This document shows positions 1-10,805 of a DNA stretch of 64,000 bases, piece by piece. Made by a program: the position numbers and the translations under genes. The stretch's first letter is position 1. Every line of letters starts with the position of its first letter. The notes beneath the pieces are model-generated. The model made no database searches. It worked only from the letters and a program-made list of their open reading frames with translations, and was not told the origin of the DNA. Origin of the DNA: Chytridium lagenaria (Eukaryota > Chytridiomycota > Chytridiomycetes > Chytridiales > Chytridiaceae); contig JAHLKC010000111.1 of the NCBI GenBank assembly GCA_025449115.1, forward strand, positions 1 to 64,000. The letters are read 5' to 3'.

Positions 1-259
1 TCGTTGCGAAGGGATATTCGCAGAAAGAAGGCGTGGACTACTTGGAGACTTACGCGCCAGTGATGAAAGGGGCGACCTTTCGGACAGCACTCGCGGTGGC
101 AGCTCACGAGGGGATGGTGTTACGCCAATACGACGTCAAGACGGCGTTTCTCAACGGCAATCTCAAGGAGGAGATATACATCGAGCAACCAGAGGGTTTT
201 GTAATTGTTGGGAAGGAAGACTGGGTTTGTCTTCTCTTGAAGACCTTGTATGGTTTGAA
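1..259 (+). pseudogene. Family B reverse transcriptase, first fragment
   Basis: This is the N-terminal part of a copia reverse transcriptase (RVT_2 type). It reads FVAKGYSQKEGVDYLETYAP, then the conserved RQYDVKTAFLNG block and a GFV...LLKTLYGL block. Reading stops exactly where the family A LTR begins at 260. The same protein continues at 5482 with the QSPLGWNEVLDEF segment, so this is one gene split by insertion and not a gene in its own right. Confidence 0.9.
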
Positions 260-660
260 TGTTGGGGTTTATTCATCTTTCTATTTTGTTTTTCTCACCC
301 ACATTCGTTATTTTGTCTAAGTTATTTTTCCCCGAACCTATTTGTTTACGCGTTATTTTAAGTTTTGAGTTGATCAGTTTATTGAGCTCCTCATTCCATT
401 TGAGGAAGCGTTAATCCCTTTAACCTTATTACTTTATGTTTTATTTATGATACGTAATTGGAGGGATTTACGGGTCATGAGTTCTGGTGTAAATCCCCAC
501 CCTCTACATGTATTGCGAAAAGTAGTTAACATTAATATATGGAAGTTTCGTAGTAATTACCTCCCTGTCACCGCTGGAGACTCCATCACTATTCTTTATA
601 GTTTAATTCCCTTTATTAATAATTATAATTTAATTACAATTGAGCCCCGTAACCCCTACA
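260..660 (+). repeat. 5' LTR of A1 (family A)
   Basis: It starts TGTTGGGG and ends CCCCTACA, with the TG...CA ends typical of LTRs. It matches the 3' LTR at 5084-5481 apart from scattered substitutions and short indels. A conspicuous AT-rich 3' half precedes the terminal GAGCCCCGTAACCCCTACA. One ACGCGT site lies near 338. Confidence 0.93.
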
Positions 661-661
661 A

Positions 662-673
662 GTGGTAGCACTT
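662..673 (+). promoter_or_regulatory. Primer binding site of A1
   Basis: GTGGTAGCACTT lies one base after the 5' LTR. TGGTAGC is what pairs with the 3' end (GCTACCA) of many initiator Met tRNAs, as in Ty1. The same GTGGTAGCACTTC follows the LTRs of A2 and of family B copies B2 and B3. The match beyond the first seven bases to this organism's tRNA is inferred, since no tRNA gene is in the window. Confidence 0.6.
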
Positions 674-777
674 CACCTGGTTGGAAGGAGGAGTGAATCG
701 ATCCATTTGAGGGCCGAAGAGTAAAAGAGAAAAGAGCATTCATCCCAAGAAAGAAAGCAAGCTGTCAACACGAGAAG

Positions 778-3700
778 ATGACGAAAGAGAACGACGACAA
801 ACCGGTGATGTTTGATGGGACACAGTTCCACATCTGGAAGTACCGCATGATCGGGTACTTGAAAGGCAAAGGCCTTTGGAAGATCGTCGAGAAGGGCTGG
901 ACGCCCTATGCAGTCGTTGACACGCCTACAAATGCCGAAAAGAAGACTAGGTTAGAAGAAGAAGACCTGGACATGAAAGCAAAAGCAAGAATCGAATCAA
1001 GAGTTCACGACATCATCCTACCGTTGATACAGGATGAATCCACGGCAAAGGCGACGTGGGATAAAATAATCGAGACCTATGAGAAGAAAGGCTCAGACGA
1101 ACAGAAACGCGATTAGACGCAAACTCACGAACTTGAAGATGAAAGAAGAAGACGACTTAAAGACTTACATCGCGGAGGTCTCGTCAACCATTCAGCAACT
1201 GAAGGCAGCGGGGGAAGACACGGCAACCCCGCAACACATCTCCATCCTCTTGACGACCCTCCCTGGAGCATACGACATCATAGTCAACCTTCGAGAACGA
1301 ACCCAAAGCCGAGGCTGACTATGCCTATGTCGTTGGAAAGCTGTTAGATCATGAAACGAAATGAAAGAGAGAAAGAAAGAAAATGAAGAGAATGAAGGCG
1401 CTCAGGCTCACGCTGCGGGACGCTACAATAATCAACAACAAAGACACCGCGGCGGCGAGGACCGAGAATGCTACAATTGCGGAAAGAAAGGCCACTTAGC
1501 AAGAGACTGTTGGAGCGCGAGAAGAAATAACGACAACAGAAATGAAAGAGACAACGAACCTCAAGCTCAACCTGCGGCTGCAGGAAGAGGCTTTTACCGT
1601 GGAAGAGGTCGCGGTGGTTTCCGTGGTCGAGGAGGACGCGGAAGAGGAGGTCGAGGCCGAGGTGGTTGGAATCGAGGACCTAATGCAAACCTGGCAAACC
1701 AAAACAACAATCAGAACAACAACAACGGAGGAAATCCTGTGGTATTCGTTGCAGCAGTACCTACCGTCAACATGAGCTCGGAAGGCGGTCCGCAGACTAG
1801 AGACACCAGATGGATGTTAGACTCTGGAACTACTCACCACATGACGTTCCAGCGCAACATCCTGTCGAACTACCGTTCCATCCAGTGCAACATCAGCACT
1901 GCCGACAACAACAGCAACCTTGAATCCCGTGGAGTTGGTGACTGTGAAGTGAAGATTAGAAACGGCGAAAGAACAGGAACGTTAATACTCAAGAACGTTT
2001 ATACGTACCAAACATCGGACGGAACCTGATCTCGCTTGGGATGGCGAGAAAGAAGGATCTTGACATATTCTCGAAGGACGACGGATACGACCTTAAACCA
2101 AAGAAGAACCGTCAGCACAAGCACTTGCAACGTTCACCTACAGCAGCAAAGAGAATCTTATTTACCTTGATCAAGTCATCGAATTTAAGCCAAGCACTTC
2201 TTCAGCAAAAGTCGAGAAGACTCTGACACCGCACCAGTGGCACTTGCGGATGGGTCATCTAGGAAAGAAGGGAGTGAAGAAGTTAATGAAGGTAGCGAAG
2301 GGAGTCAAGATGACGAATGAAGACGACACTTACCTGTGTGAGGGTTGTGTTGATGGGAAAATGACAAGGACATCATTTCCTGACAAACCCGACGAGTTGA
2401 AAGCCAAGGAACCTCTAGAGAAAATCCACGTCGACATCGTTGGACCTATGAAGACCGCGTCAAATGCGGCGCACGTTACTTCCTCACCATTGTCGATAGC
2501 GCGACAAACTACGTTACCGTTTACCTGTGCAAGAAGAAGAATGAATCATTCAAGTACATCAAAAGTTTTAAAGAAGAAGCCGAGAAGAAAATCAAAAGAA
2601 AACTCATTGAAATCGTGGCAGACAACGGCGGCGAATTCAACAACAAACTAAGAAGGATGGTGCTTAGAGCATGGGATTCGACTTACGTTCACCATGCCTT
2701 ACACACCGCAACAGAACGTGTTGCCGAACGGATGAACAGGACCTTGAACGAGAGGTCTAAAAGCATGTAAGTTCTTCAAAACTCGAAACGCGTTTTTGGG
2801 TGAAGCTGTGAGGCTGCAGCTACCTCATTAACCGATCACCAACCCGAACGAACGAACAAGATGCAACGCCGCTTGAGAGTTTCGCTGGAGTGAAACCTGA
2901 CTTGTCGAGACTTCGTGGTTGGGGTTGCCTGGCACTTGTCTTGATACCCAAGCAGCAACGAAAGAAGGGAGACTTTAACGCACGACGGTGTGCTCTCGTT
3001 GGGTATGAGCCGCTGGGCTATCGCCTTTGGGATCTACAAACGAATAAGTTGGTTAGAAGCAAGTCAGTGATTTTTAACGAGGGAGTAATGGCGGCGGAAG
3101 CAGAGAAGGGTGAATCAAAATTTGAAGGGGAGGTTCAAGAATGGAAAAACGACCTAGACTTACCGGATTACTCTACAGACTCGTCAAGCTCTGGGGGAAG
3201 TGAACTTGATACGGCGGTAAACGACGAAGACTCTGAAGATGAAGAAGATGATAATGTTAGTTATCATACACCCGATCGCGACGACGATGAAGATGAAGAA
3301 AGAGAGGAACCTCACTCACCTACGGTTCGTCGATCTGGTGGAAGAAGAGTTCCAAACTTCCGTGAAGACCTGGATGAGCCATACGAAACATCCCTTCGAA
3401 GGTCATCACGGAATAAGAAGAAACCTGGAGAGTTTTGGACGGTTAGACCATCAGCAAACACGGCATCATTAGAAGATGACGACGAACCAAAGACCTACCA
3501 GGAAGCGATGGGTAGGAAGGAGAAGGACGAGTGGAGGAAAGCAATGGAGGAGGAAATGAAAAGTTTAGTTGAGATGGGAACATGGAGGTTGGTTCCCCGA
3601 CCTAAAGGGAGAAAGATTATTAAATCAGGATGGGTGTACAAAACAAAGCGAGATGAGTTGGGAAATCTCGATAAACGAAAAGCTAGATTTGTTGCTAAAG

Positions 3701-5052
3701 GGTACTCGCAGGAACAAGGAATCGACTATGACGAGAAATTCGCACCCGTAATCAAGCAAGCGACGTTGAGAGTGATGCTTGCGGTCGCTTGTCAAGAAAA
3801 CATGGAGATTCGACAATACGACGTCAAGACCGCGTTTTTGAATGGGAAGTTGGAAGATCATGAGATATATATTGAACACCTGAAGGATTTGTTGTTGAAG
3901 GGAAGGAAGACTGGGTGTGCCTGTGCATGAAGAGCCTCTACGGACTCGTTCAAGCACCAATGTGTTTCAACACCGACTTAAACACGTTCCAAGTCGACGA
4001 GGAGAAGTTTACTCGCTCAGCGGCGGATCCATGTCTTTATTACAAGCGAAACGGCAAGGATCTCACCTTGAAGGGAGTGTACGTTGATGACATCATAGAA
4101 GCGTCGACGAGCAAGGAGGAATTAGATCGATCAGAAAAACGATTCATGAGACGTTACCGAGGTACAAGAGCATCAAGTTTTCGATACGTCCTGGGGTGGC
4201 AATGTCGCTACGATCGTGTAAAAGGGAAGATTGTGGTGTTCCAGCAGAGATACATCGAAACGATGGGTCAAAAGCTGGAATTACCGAAAACTCTTTTACA
4301 CTATACCCCAATGGACGCTGTGAAGAAACTCCTGAAGAACATGGAAGGGGAGATAATGAAAACGAACGAGAAGAATCAAGGATACCGACAGTACACTGGA
4401 TCCTTAATGCATGCGATGATTGGAACTCGACCTGATATAGCATTCGCGCTTGGAATGAGCGCTAGGTTTCAAGAGAACCCTTACCCAGCGCATTGGGATG
4501 CGCTTTACCGAACTTGTGGATACTTACAGCAAACGAAGCAATTGGGAATTCAGTATACTAGAAAGGACAAGCTGGAATTGGTGGGATATGCAGACGCCGA
4601 CATGGGAACGGATCCAGATGACATGAAGTCAACGAGTGGTTTTGTGATCACGTTGAACGGGGGAGCTGTGGTGTGGGGAACGAAGAAACAAGCAACGACA
4701 GCTCAGTCTACCGCAGAAGCTGAATATGTTTCACTTAGTGAAGCATCGTCACATATGATATGGGTTAGCCAACTTCTGGGGGAGTTGGGTTATACGTTTA
4801 ATGACCCTCCGGTGATTTACGGTGACAACACGACAGCAAATTCCCTCGCCAGCACGCCGATAATATCGCAAAGTTCGCGACACGTGGATAGAAGGTTCCA
4901 CGTCATACGAGATAGGGTTAACGCGAAGAAAATACGCGTGGAGTACCTGAACACAAAAGAGCAACCTGCAGATCTGTTTACGAAAGCTTTGCCCGCGAAC
5001 GAAGTTTGAAGAATTGCGAGCAAAGTTTGGGATGGTTAAAGTGGTTGATTAA
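778..5052 (+). pseudogene. Family A gag-pol polyprotein (A1), frameshifted
   Basis: It begins MTKENDDKPVMFDG, a copia-type gag (UBN2-like). A zinc knuckle of CYNCGKKGHLARDC type lies at about 1474-1512, inside a Gly/Arg-rich stretch. The aspartic protease DSGTTHHM is near 1815-1845, the GAG_pre-integrase HxxxH...CxxC segment at 2240-2360, and the integrase core with NGGEF is near 2628. An acidic linker at 3170-3310 is followed by reverse transcriptase with VYVDDI near 4080 and RNase H ending about 5000. Frame breaks occur near 1081, 1290, 1350, 2010, 2465, 2650-2850, 3880 and 5000, so no full-length product is possible as sequenced. All domains of an autonomous copia element are present. Confidence 0.9.
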
Positions 5053-5083
5053 AACTGCAAGGTTAGAAAGCTGAGGGGGAGAA

Positions 5084-5481
5084 TGTTGGGTTTATTCATC
5101 TTTCTATTTTGTTTTTCTCACCCACATTCGTTATTTAGTTTAAGTTATTTTTCCCCCGAACCTGTTTATTTACGCGTTATTTAAGTTTTGAGTTGATCAG
5201 TTTATTGAGCTCCTCATTCCATTTGAGGATGCGTTAATCCCTTAACTTTATTATTTATGTTTTATTTATGATACGTAATTGGAGGGATTTACGGGTCATG
5301 AGTTCTGGTGTAAATCCCCACCCTCTACATGTATTGCGAAAAGGAGTTAACATTAATATTTGGAAGTTTCGTAGTAATTACCTCCCTGTCACCGCTGGAG
5401 ACTCCATCACTATTCTTTATAGTTTAATTCCCTTTATTAATAATTATAATTTAATTACAATTGAGCCCCGTAACCCCTACA
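5084..5481 (+). repeat. 3' LTR of A1 (family A)
   Basis: This 398-bp LTR begins TGTTGGGTTTATTC directly after a polypurine tract (CTGAGGGGGAGAA, ending 5083) and ends CCCCTACA. The family B reverse transcriptase resumes at the next base. It is the closest match to the 5' LTR at 260-660. Confidence 0.93.
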
Positions 5482-6622
5482 TGAAGCAATCACCTCTTGG
5501 ATGGAACGAGGTGTTGGATGAGTTTCTCATCTCGATAGGCTTCACACGTTCGCTCTCGGATCCCTGTCTTTTACTACCGACGCAACGGCGAGAGGTTATC
5601 GTTACTAGTTGTCTATGTTGACGACCTAGTGCACGCGTGTCCTGATCAGGAAGAGGCAGACGCGTTTCATGACGACCTCAAGCGTCGGTTTACGGTCACA
5701 AGCCAGGGGGAGCCAAGATACGCGGTTGGAACCCAAGTTCGCTACAATCAACACGAGAGGTGTGTGCGTATCAAGCAGGAGGCCTACATCATCTCGATGA
5801 TGAAGAAGCTACGTGTGCCAGAAGGACATCTCAAGAAACTTCCGCTAAGGCCAGGAACGCGTCTCAGACGCGTTGAAGACAACGAGACTCCATTGGAAGA
5901 AGTGGAGGGACTAGCCTATCGAACTGTGGTCGGTTCATTGATGTACGCGATGGTTAATTCGCGTCCCGACGTGGCATTTGCAGTTGGAATGCTGGCGCGC
6001 TACCAGGCGCGTCCTGGACACGAGCACTGGGGAGTGTGCTCGTGATTTAGTCGGGTATTTACAGTTGACGCGTAGCTTGGGCATAAGCTATTCGCGTCAA
6101 GGGAACAAGTTGAAGCTTGAAGGATTCAGCGACGCGGATCTTGGGAACGATCCGGACGAGAAGAAGTCAATCAGTGGATTCGTCATCATGCTGAATGGAG
6201 GAGCTGTGATGTGGGGTGCGCGTAAACAAGCGTCAGTAGCTGTTTCCAGCGCAGAGGCCGAGTATGTCGCGTTGAGTGAGGCATCGTCGGAACTCATCTG
6301 GTTGAAGCAGCTCCTGGAGGAGATAGGATACTCCTTCGACGATCCACCAACGCTTTGGTGTGATAACACGGCAGCAGAGGCCATTGCAAAGAACCCCATA
6401 ATCAGCTCGAGGACGCGACATGTGGATCTTCGGTTCCACGCGGTTAGAGATCGCGTTGCCAAGCGTTTGCTTCAGGTGGAGCACATTGGAACCAAGGAAC
6501 AGCCTGCAGACATGCTCACGAAGGGGCTGGCGCGTAGAGACCTGGAGAGGTGTCGTGAACGCGTGGGGATGGTAGTCGTTGATGATGATGCTTCAGAGAT
6601 GGGGGAACCAGAGAAGTCGTGA
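5482..6622 (+). pseudogene. Family B reverse transcriptase-RNase H, second fragment of B1
   Basis: It continues the fragment at 1-259. It starts at the QSPLGWNEVLDEF block, then has VYVDDLVHACPDQ near 5610-5650, where an extra base shifts frame. The conserved VVGSLMYAMVNSRPDVAFAV segment follows, then an RNase H with DADLGNDPDEKKS and SSAEAEYVALSEA blocks and the terminal TKEQPADMLTKGL block. It ends at a TGA at 6620-6622. Further frame breaks lie near 5570-5600 and 6030. The last codons encode an acidic tail (DDDASEMGEPE), shared with the other B copies. Confidence 0.9.
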
Positions 6623-6646
6623 GTAAAGTTCACGAAAGGGGGAGAA

Positions 6647-7152
6647 TGTTGGGTTTCGCTCACTTGACTCACGAGGACGCGTCAGGATCACTCGCACCAT
6701 TAGTCCGCGGCGTCGGGCGCAACACTAGAGTGCTCTGGAATTTACGCGTCATTAGAGTTGAGCGCGAACGCGCCCACTGGACTTCTCATTTACATTCTGG
6801 ACTCATTTTTAATTTCCCACTTTGATTTACCTTCCTTGATTGGTTTATTTTCTTTATGCCACTTTAATTATAACTCTACCTGTTTGTGATTGGATATTCC
6901 CTTCTAGCCTTTATTCCCTTTGTTCCCGTCAAGGCTTTCTGATTTGTTTATCTTTGTAGTGGAGAGTTTAACGCGTGAGTGTACGCGTCTCCGATAGGTT
7001 TACCTTTGTGTTGTCTTTCCTCTTTACTTGTTCGTTTTGTTTCAGTATTTAAAGACTCGTGTTTTGAGTTGAAATAAATTAAGAACGTTGTTCGAGCAAA
7101 AGTGCGTTTAACTTTGTTTTAATTGAGCCCCGTGAACAACAAGTATTCAACA
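6647..7152 (+). repeat. 3' LTR of B1 (family B)
   Basis: A 506-bp LTR, TGTTGGG...TTCAACA, directly after the polypurine tract GAAAGGGGGAGAA. It carries several ACGCGT sites, a TATTTAAA box and AATAAA close downstream, as in the other B LTRs. From 7153 the sequence is antisense family A. Confidence 0.93.
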
Positions 7153-8309
7153 GTTCATTCCCCATGTCGGCATCCGCATATCCCACCAATTCTAGTTGCT
7201 CGTTATCTTGGAATCTTGCAGCCATACCAGAGCGAACGCGGTATCCGGTCGCATCCCAATCATGGCGTGCATCAAGAATCCAGTTATTGGCGGTATCCTT
7301 GACCTTTCTCGTTCGTTTCGATATCTGTCCATCCATCGTCTTCAACAGTTTCTTCACGGCGTTCATTGGGGTGTGATGCAACAGGGGTTTCGGGAATTCC
7401 AGTTTTTGACCCATACAGTCTTCCCTTTCACATGATCTTAGCGACATTACCACCCTAACACCTATCGAAAACTTGCAGCTTGCGTTCCACGGTAAAATCT
7501 CATGAATCTCTTCTCGGATCTATCCAATTCCTTCGTGCTTGTCAATGCCTCAATGATGTCGTCAACATAGACGCCTTTCATGGTGAGATCCTTCCCGTTC
7601 CTCTTGTAGTAGAGACACGGATCCACCGCAGACCTCGTAACATTCTCTTCATCAACTTGGAATGTGTTCAAGTCGTTATTGAAACACAATGATGCCTGCA
7701 CAAGACCATAAAAAGTTCTTCATGCAGAGACACACCTAGTCTTCTTTCCCTTCCACGACGAATCCCTCCTGCTGCTCTTTGTAAATTAATTTCATGATCT
7801 TCTAGCTTGCCGTTCAAAGACGCGGTCCTCACATCGTACTGGCGTATCTCCATGTTCTCTTGACAAGCAACCGCTAGCATGACTCTCAACGTTGCTTGCT
7901 TGATGAACGGGGCAAACTTCTCGTCATAATCAACACCTTGCTTTTGCGAGTATCCTTTTGCGACAAAGCGTGCTTTGCGTTTATCTAAATTTCCAACTTC
8001 ATCCCTATTTTTTTTGAACGCCCATCCTGATTTAATTATCTTTTTATCTTTTGGTCGGGGCACCAGCCTCCACGTTCCCATCTCGACCAAGCTCTTCATT
8101 TCCTCCTCCATTGCTTATCCTTTTCCTACCTCTGCATTGCTTCTGGTTCCTTTTTGGTTCATCATCATCTTTATCCCCTGATGCGGCTTTTGCTGATGGC
8201 TTGACAGTCCAAAACTCTCCAGGCTTCTTGATTCGCGTTGACCTTCAAAGGGATGTCTTGTATGGTTCAACCAGGTCCTCAAAAAAGTTTGGTACTCTTC
8301 CTCCTAAAC
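7153..8309 (-). pseudogene. Antisense family A reverse transcriptase/RNase H fragment
   Basis: On the minus strand this reads as a diverged family A pol fragment. It starts with the acidic-linker end GGRVPNFFEDLVEPYKTSL near 8300, then EEEMKSLVEMGTWRLVPRPK, the RQYDV block near 7850, VYVDDIIEA near 7560 and part of RNase H. It stops at 7153, where the B1 LTR begins, so B1 inserted here. It is more diverged from A1 and A2 than they are from each other, and has several frame breaks (near 7770, 7460 and 7250). Confidence 0.85.
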
Positions 8310-8665
8310 AGACTAACCCAATCCAGGTATTCCTGGACGGTCCAAGGTGCAACTTTGTCACCGGGAATCGAGGGCAGTTGAAGGCAAGTTGGGTGGGGTT
8401 GATCGCCTTGCCAGCCAAAAGGGCGTGCGGTAACGAAATGGAGCGGTACAAAGTCCGTTAGGCGCCACAGATGACGGGCCTTGGCGATGTAATGGGTCTG
8501 CATCACAGGTACGGATCGCCAGCGGCCACTATTGACATGGCCTTCCGGAATCCCGATGATTGTCAGGATGACCCTATGGGGCGTGAGGACGTTCCCGCGT
8601 AATTCCACCGATAATGTGTGTAAATTGGGGTACTTGGCGATGGATGTGAAGGCGGGACAGGTCAA
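8310..8665 (-). other. Uncharacterised antisense open frame
   Basis: A stop-free antisense frame of about 118 codons from 8665, starting MTCPAFTSIAKYPNLHTLSV and rich in Trp, His and Pro (RPFGWQGDQPHP). It ends where antisense family A homology begins, just below 8310. I do not recognise a domain. The LHTLSVEL segment resembles the leucine-rich repeats of fungal F-box proteins, but the match is weak. It abuts an LTR-like repeat at 8668, so it may be a host gene fragment or pol of another element. Confidence 0.3.
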
Positions 8666-8667
8666 AG

Positions 8668-9345
8668 TGTGAAGTTATTATATAACCTCACCAAGAGGCA
8701 TAAACGCGTCATATTTATTATAGTCGTTGTGCTTAGTTTATGTTTCCTTTATCCCCCGTTCTGTTGTTTTCCTCCCGCGGATTTATACTTTTCCGCATGT
8801 GAGTTAGTCGGAGGTTTTTAGTATGAACGGCGGCCACCGCGTCAGTGCGCGTGGTCGAGATGTATATTATTGCTGTTCCCCTATGTTGATAGTTGTTGTA
8901 TTTATGTGTGTTTTTGGTGTTTATAATAAAAAGAAGAGAAAAGTTGAATAGATTTACGTTCACCCTCTGAAGACCTGGACAAGACCACTACACACCCCAG
9001 GCCTGGCCGCCTTAGGGCCAGTGCTATCTCTTTCTCTTTGAATATTCAATATTGTTGTTATGAGTTTTACCAGCGGGCGCTCAGGTAAGTGCGCCGACGG
9101 GGGAGACTACACCTTGAACCAAGACATGAGTCTAGGAGGCTTGAGCCCTGGATAGACGCCTCTGTGGCATGATTCCTTCGAAGGTTTGGGTAGTATAACC
9201 ACCTCTGTTCTATTCTCGATGGCTATGACAGGCTATCTAGTTGCCTGTGAGTGGGAGAGCGACACAAGCAGGGCCCTAGGTAGATGAGATCAGATTAGAA
9301 CATGTTAAAACGGCTTACTGCGGCGATTTCGAGGCTTGGTAAACT
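8668..9345 (+). repeat. Unclassified LTR-like repeat R1
   Basis: This segment is clearly related, over most of its length, to 29574-30112. Shared blocks include GGGGGAGACTACACCTTGAA, TGGATAGACGCCTCTGTGGC, GTATAACCACCTCTGTTCT and TGGCTATCTAGTTGCCTGTG (the last two with minor differences). Its first 60 bp also occur in reverse orientation at 30588-30655. A TGTGAAGTT start followed by an AT-rich stretch is compatible with the 5' end of an LTR element of a third family. No coding domain identifies it. Confidence 0.55.
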
Positions 9346-9816
9346 CCTAGGAGCGTGGATGGACTCCCTCCTCGAGTACTTTCCACCTAGGTACGTGTGA
9401 TCCCCGACCTAGGTTCTTTTGTTATCGTTTTTCTTTGTTATTTCCTTTTGTCATAGTAGAACTTGTCGGGAACAGTTAAGCTGTACAGCAAACAAAATCC
9501 TTGCCTCAGCAAAAGAGGAGTTGCAGCCACCTGCAGACTTGGAGAACGTCCAAGGGTGAGCATGGAGCGACACAGTGATTTCTCTCTCCATGGTGGTCAA
9601 GGCTTGAACCATGGAGGGCCAAAGAGGGAAACTCACAAAAGGAAACAGCCCAGTGTTTGCTTAGATTCTCGCCGGTGCGGCCTATGTCGTACAGGTGGGT
9701 GAAGAAAGTCAGCCAGTGTGAGACAGTCAAAGTGTTGGGATCCACACACCGTCAACAGCTTCTGAATCTAACATCTATCTAGTGTCTCTCGCTTACAACG
9801 CGCAACCCCCACTCAA
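9346..9816. other. Unassigned interval between repeats
   Basis: No recognisable domain. The minus strand has overlapping short open frames (9506-9745, 9451-9636) with Cys and Trp residues, but no conserved motif I can name. It sits between R1 and antisense family A gag and is probably retroelement debris. Confidence 0.3.
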
Positions 9817-10277
9817 GTTAACGGTTGGCACTGCTGCAACAAAGACTACCGGAAGTCCTCCGTTGTTGTTGTTCTGATTGTTGTTTTGGTTTGCCAGGTT
9901 TGCATAAGGTCCTCGATTCCAACCACCTCGGCCTGGACCTACTCTTCCGCGTCCTCCTCGACCACGGAAACCACCGCGTCCTCTTCTGCAGAAAAAGCCT
10001 CTTCCTGCAGCCGCAGGTTGAGCTTGAGTTTCGTTATCTCTTTCGTTTCTGTTGTCGTTATTTCTTCTCGCGCTCCAGCAGTCTCTTGCTAAGTGACCTT
10101 TCTTTCCGCAATTGTAGCATTCTCGGTCCTCACCGCCGCGGTGTCTTTGTTGCTGGTTGTTGTGGCGTCCCGCAGCATGAGCCTGGGCGCCTTCGTTATC
10201 TTCATTTTCCTTCTTTCTCTCTTTCAGTTTCGTTTCATGGTCTAAGAGCTTTCCAACGAAATAGGCATAGTCAGCCT
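9817..10277 (-). pseudogene. Antisense family A gag fragment with zinc knuckle
   Basis: On the minus strand this matches the 3' half of family A gag: the PYAYFVGKLL-like segment near 10260, the CYNCGKKGHL zinc knuckle near 10100, and the Gly/Arg-rich tract with GRGFCRRGRGGF near 9990. It ends near the codons for VPTVN at 9817. At 10278 it is cut by the family B LTR of B2. The upstream half of this same gag reappears at 26016, on the other side of B2. Confidence 0.85.
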
Positions 10278-10783
10278 TGAAGGGTTTCGCTCACTTGACT
10301 CACAAGGACGCGTCAGGATCACTCGCACCATTAGTCCGCGGCGTCGGGCGCAACACTGTAGTGCTCTGGAATTTACGCGTCGTTAGAGTTGAGCGCGAAC
10401 GCGCCCACTGGACTTCTCATTTACATTCTGGACTCGTTCTGAATTTCCCACTTTGATTTACCTTCCTTGATTGGTTTATTTTTCTTTATGCCAGTTTAAT
10501 TATAATTCTACCTGTTTGTGATTGGACATTCCCTTCTAGCCTTTATTCCATTTGTTCCCGTCAAGGCTCTCTGATTTGTTTATCTTTGTAGTGGAGAGTT
10601 TAACGCGTGAGTGTACGCGTCTCCGATAGGTTTACCTTTGTGTTGTCTTCCTCTTTACTTGTTCGTTTTGTTTGAGTATTTAAAGACTCGTGTGTTGAGT
10701 CGAAGTAAATTAAGAACGTTGTTCGAGCAAAAGTGCGTTTAACTTTGTTTTAATTGAGCCCCGTGAACAACAAGTATTCAACA
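10278..10783 (+). repeat. 5' LTR of B2 (family B)
   Basis: 506 bp. The start reads TGAAGGGTTTCGCTC where other copies read TGTTGGGTTTCGCTC, so two bases are changed but the TG end is kept. The end is TATTCAACA at 10783. ACGCGT occurs at 10308, 10375, 10603 and 10615, and TATTTAAA at 10677. The downstream AATAAA of other copies reads AGTAAA here. Confidence 0.93.
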
Positions 10784-10784
10784 G

Positions 10785-10796
10785 TGGTAGCACTTC
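10785..10796 (+). promoter_or_regulatory. Primer binding site of B2
   Basis: TGGTAGCACTTC begins two bases after the 5' LTR and is the same string as in family A. The first seven bases fit pairing with the 3' end of an initiator Met tRNA. The rest is inferred. Confidence 0.6.
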
Positions 10797-10805
10797 TCTG
10801 ACGAT

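Larger units (their letters stand above)
260..5481 (+). mobile_element. Ty1/copia family A element A1, full length with both LTRs
   Basis: A 5.2-kb LTR retrotransposon. The 5' LTR is 260-660, a primer binding site starts at about 662, gag-pol runs 778-5052, a polypurine tract lies at 5071-5083 and the 3' LTR is 5084-5481. The flanking family B sequence reads TGAA before the element and TGAAG after it, a target duplication of 4 bp or a 5-bp one that has lost a base on the left. The two LTRs differ at roughly ten places by eye, so this copy is older than B3. Gag-pol is broken by several frameshifts. Confidence 0.92.
1..7152 (+). mobile_element. Ty1/copia family B element, copy B1 (3' part, interrupted by A1)
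   Basis: This is the 3' portion of a family B LTR retrotransposon whose 5' half lies before the window. Its reverse transcriptase runs 1-259, is split by element A1 (260-5481), resumes at 5482 and ends in RNase H at 6622. A purine-rich tract and the 3' LTR (6647-7152) follow. The order RT then RNase H at the 3' end fits copia. The flank after the LTR (from 7153) is an antisense family A fragment, so B1 had itself landed in an A element. Confidence 0.9.

Noticed and set aside
447..668. Open frame inside family A LTRs, starting MIRNWRDLRVMSSG (also at 5268)
   Set aside because: It lies wholly in LTR sequence, is broken in A2 LTRs and changes with every indel. A chance frame.
1496..1702. Antisense Ser/Thr-rich frames opposite family A gag (also 9886-10092 and 20945-21160)
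   Set aside because: These are mirror frames of the Gly/Arg-rich tract after the zinc knuckle; the sense strand carries the real domain.
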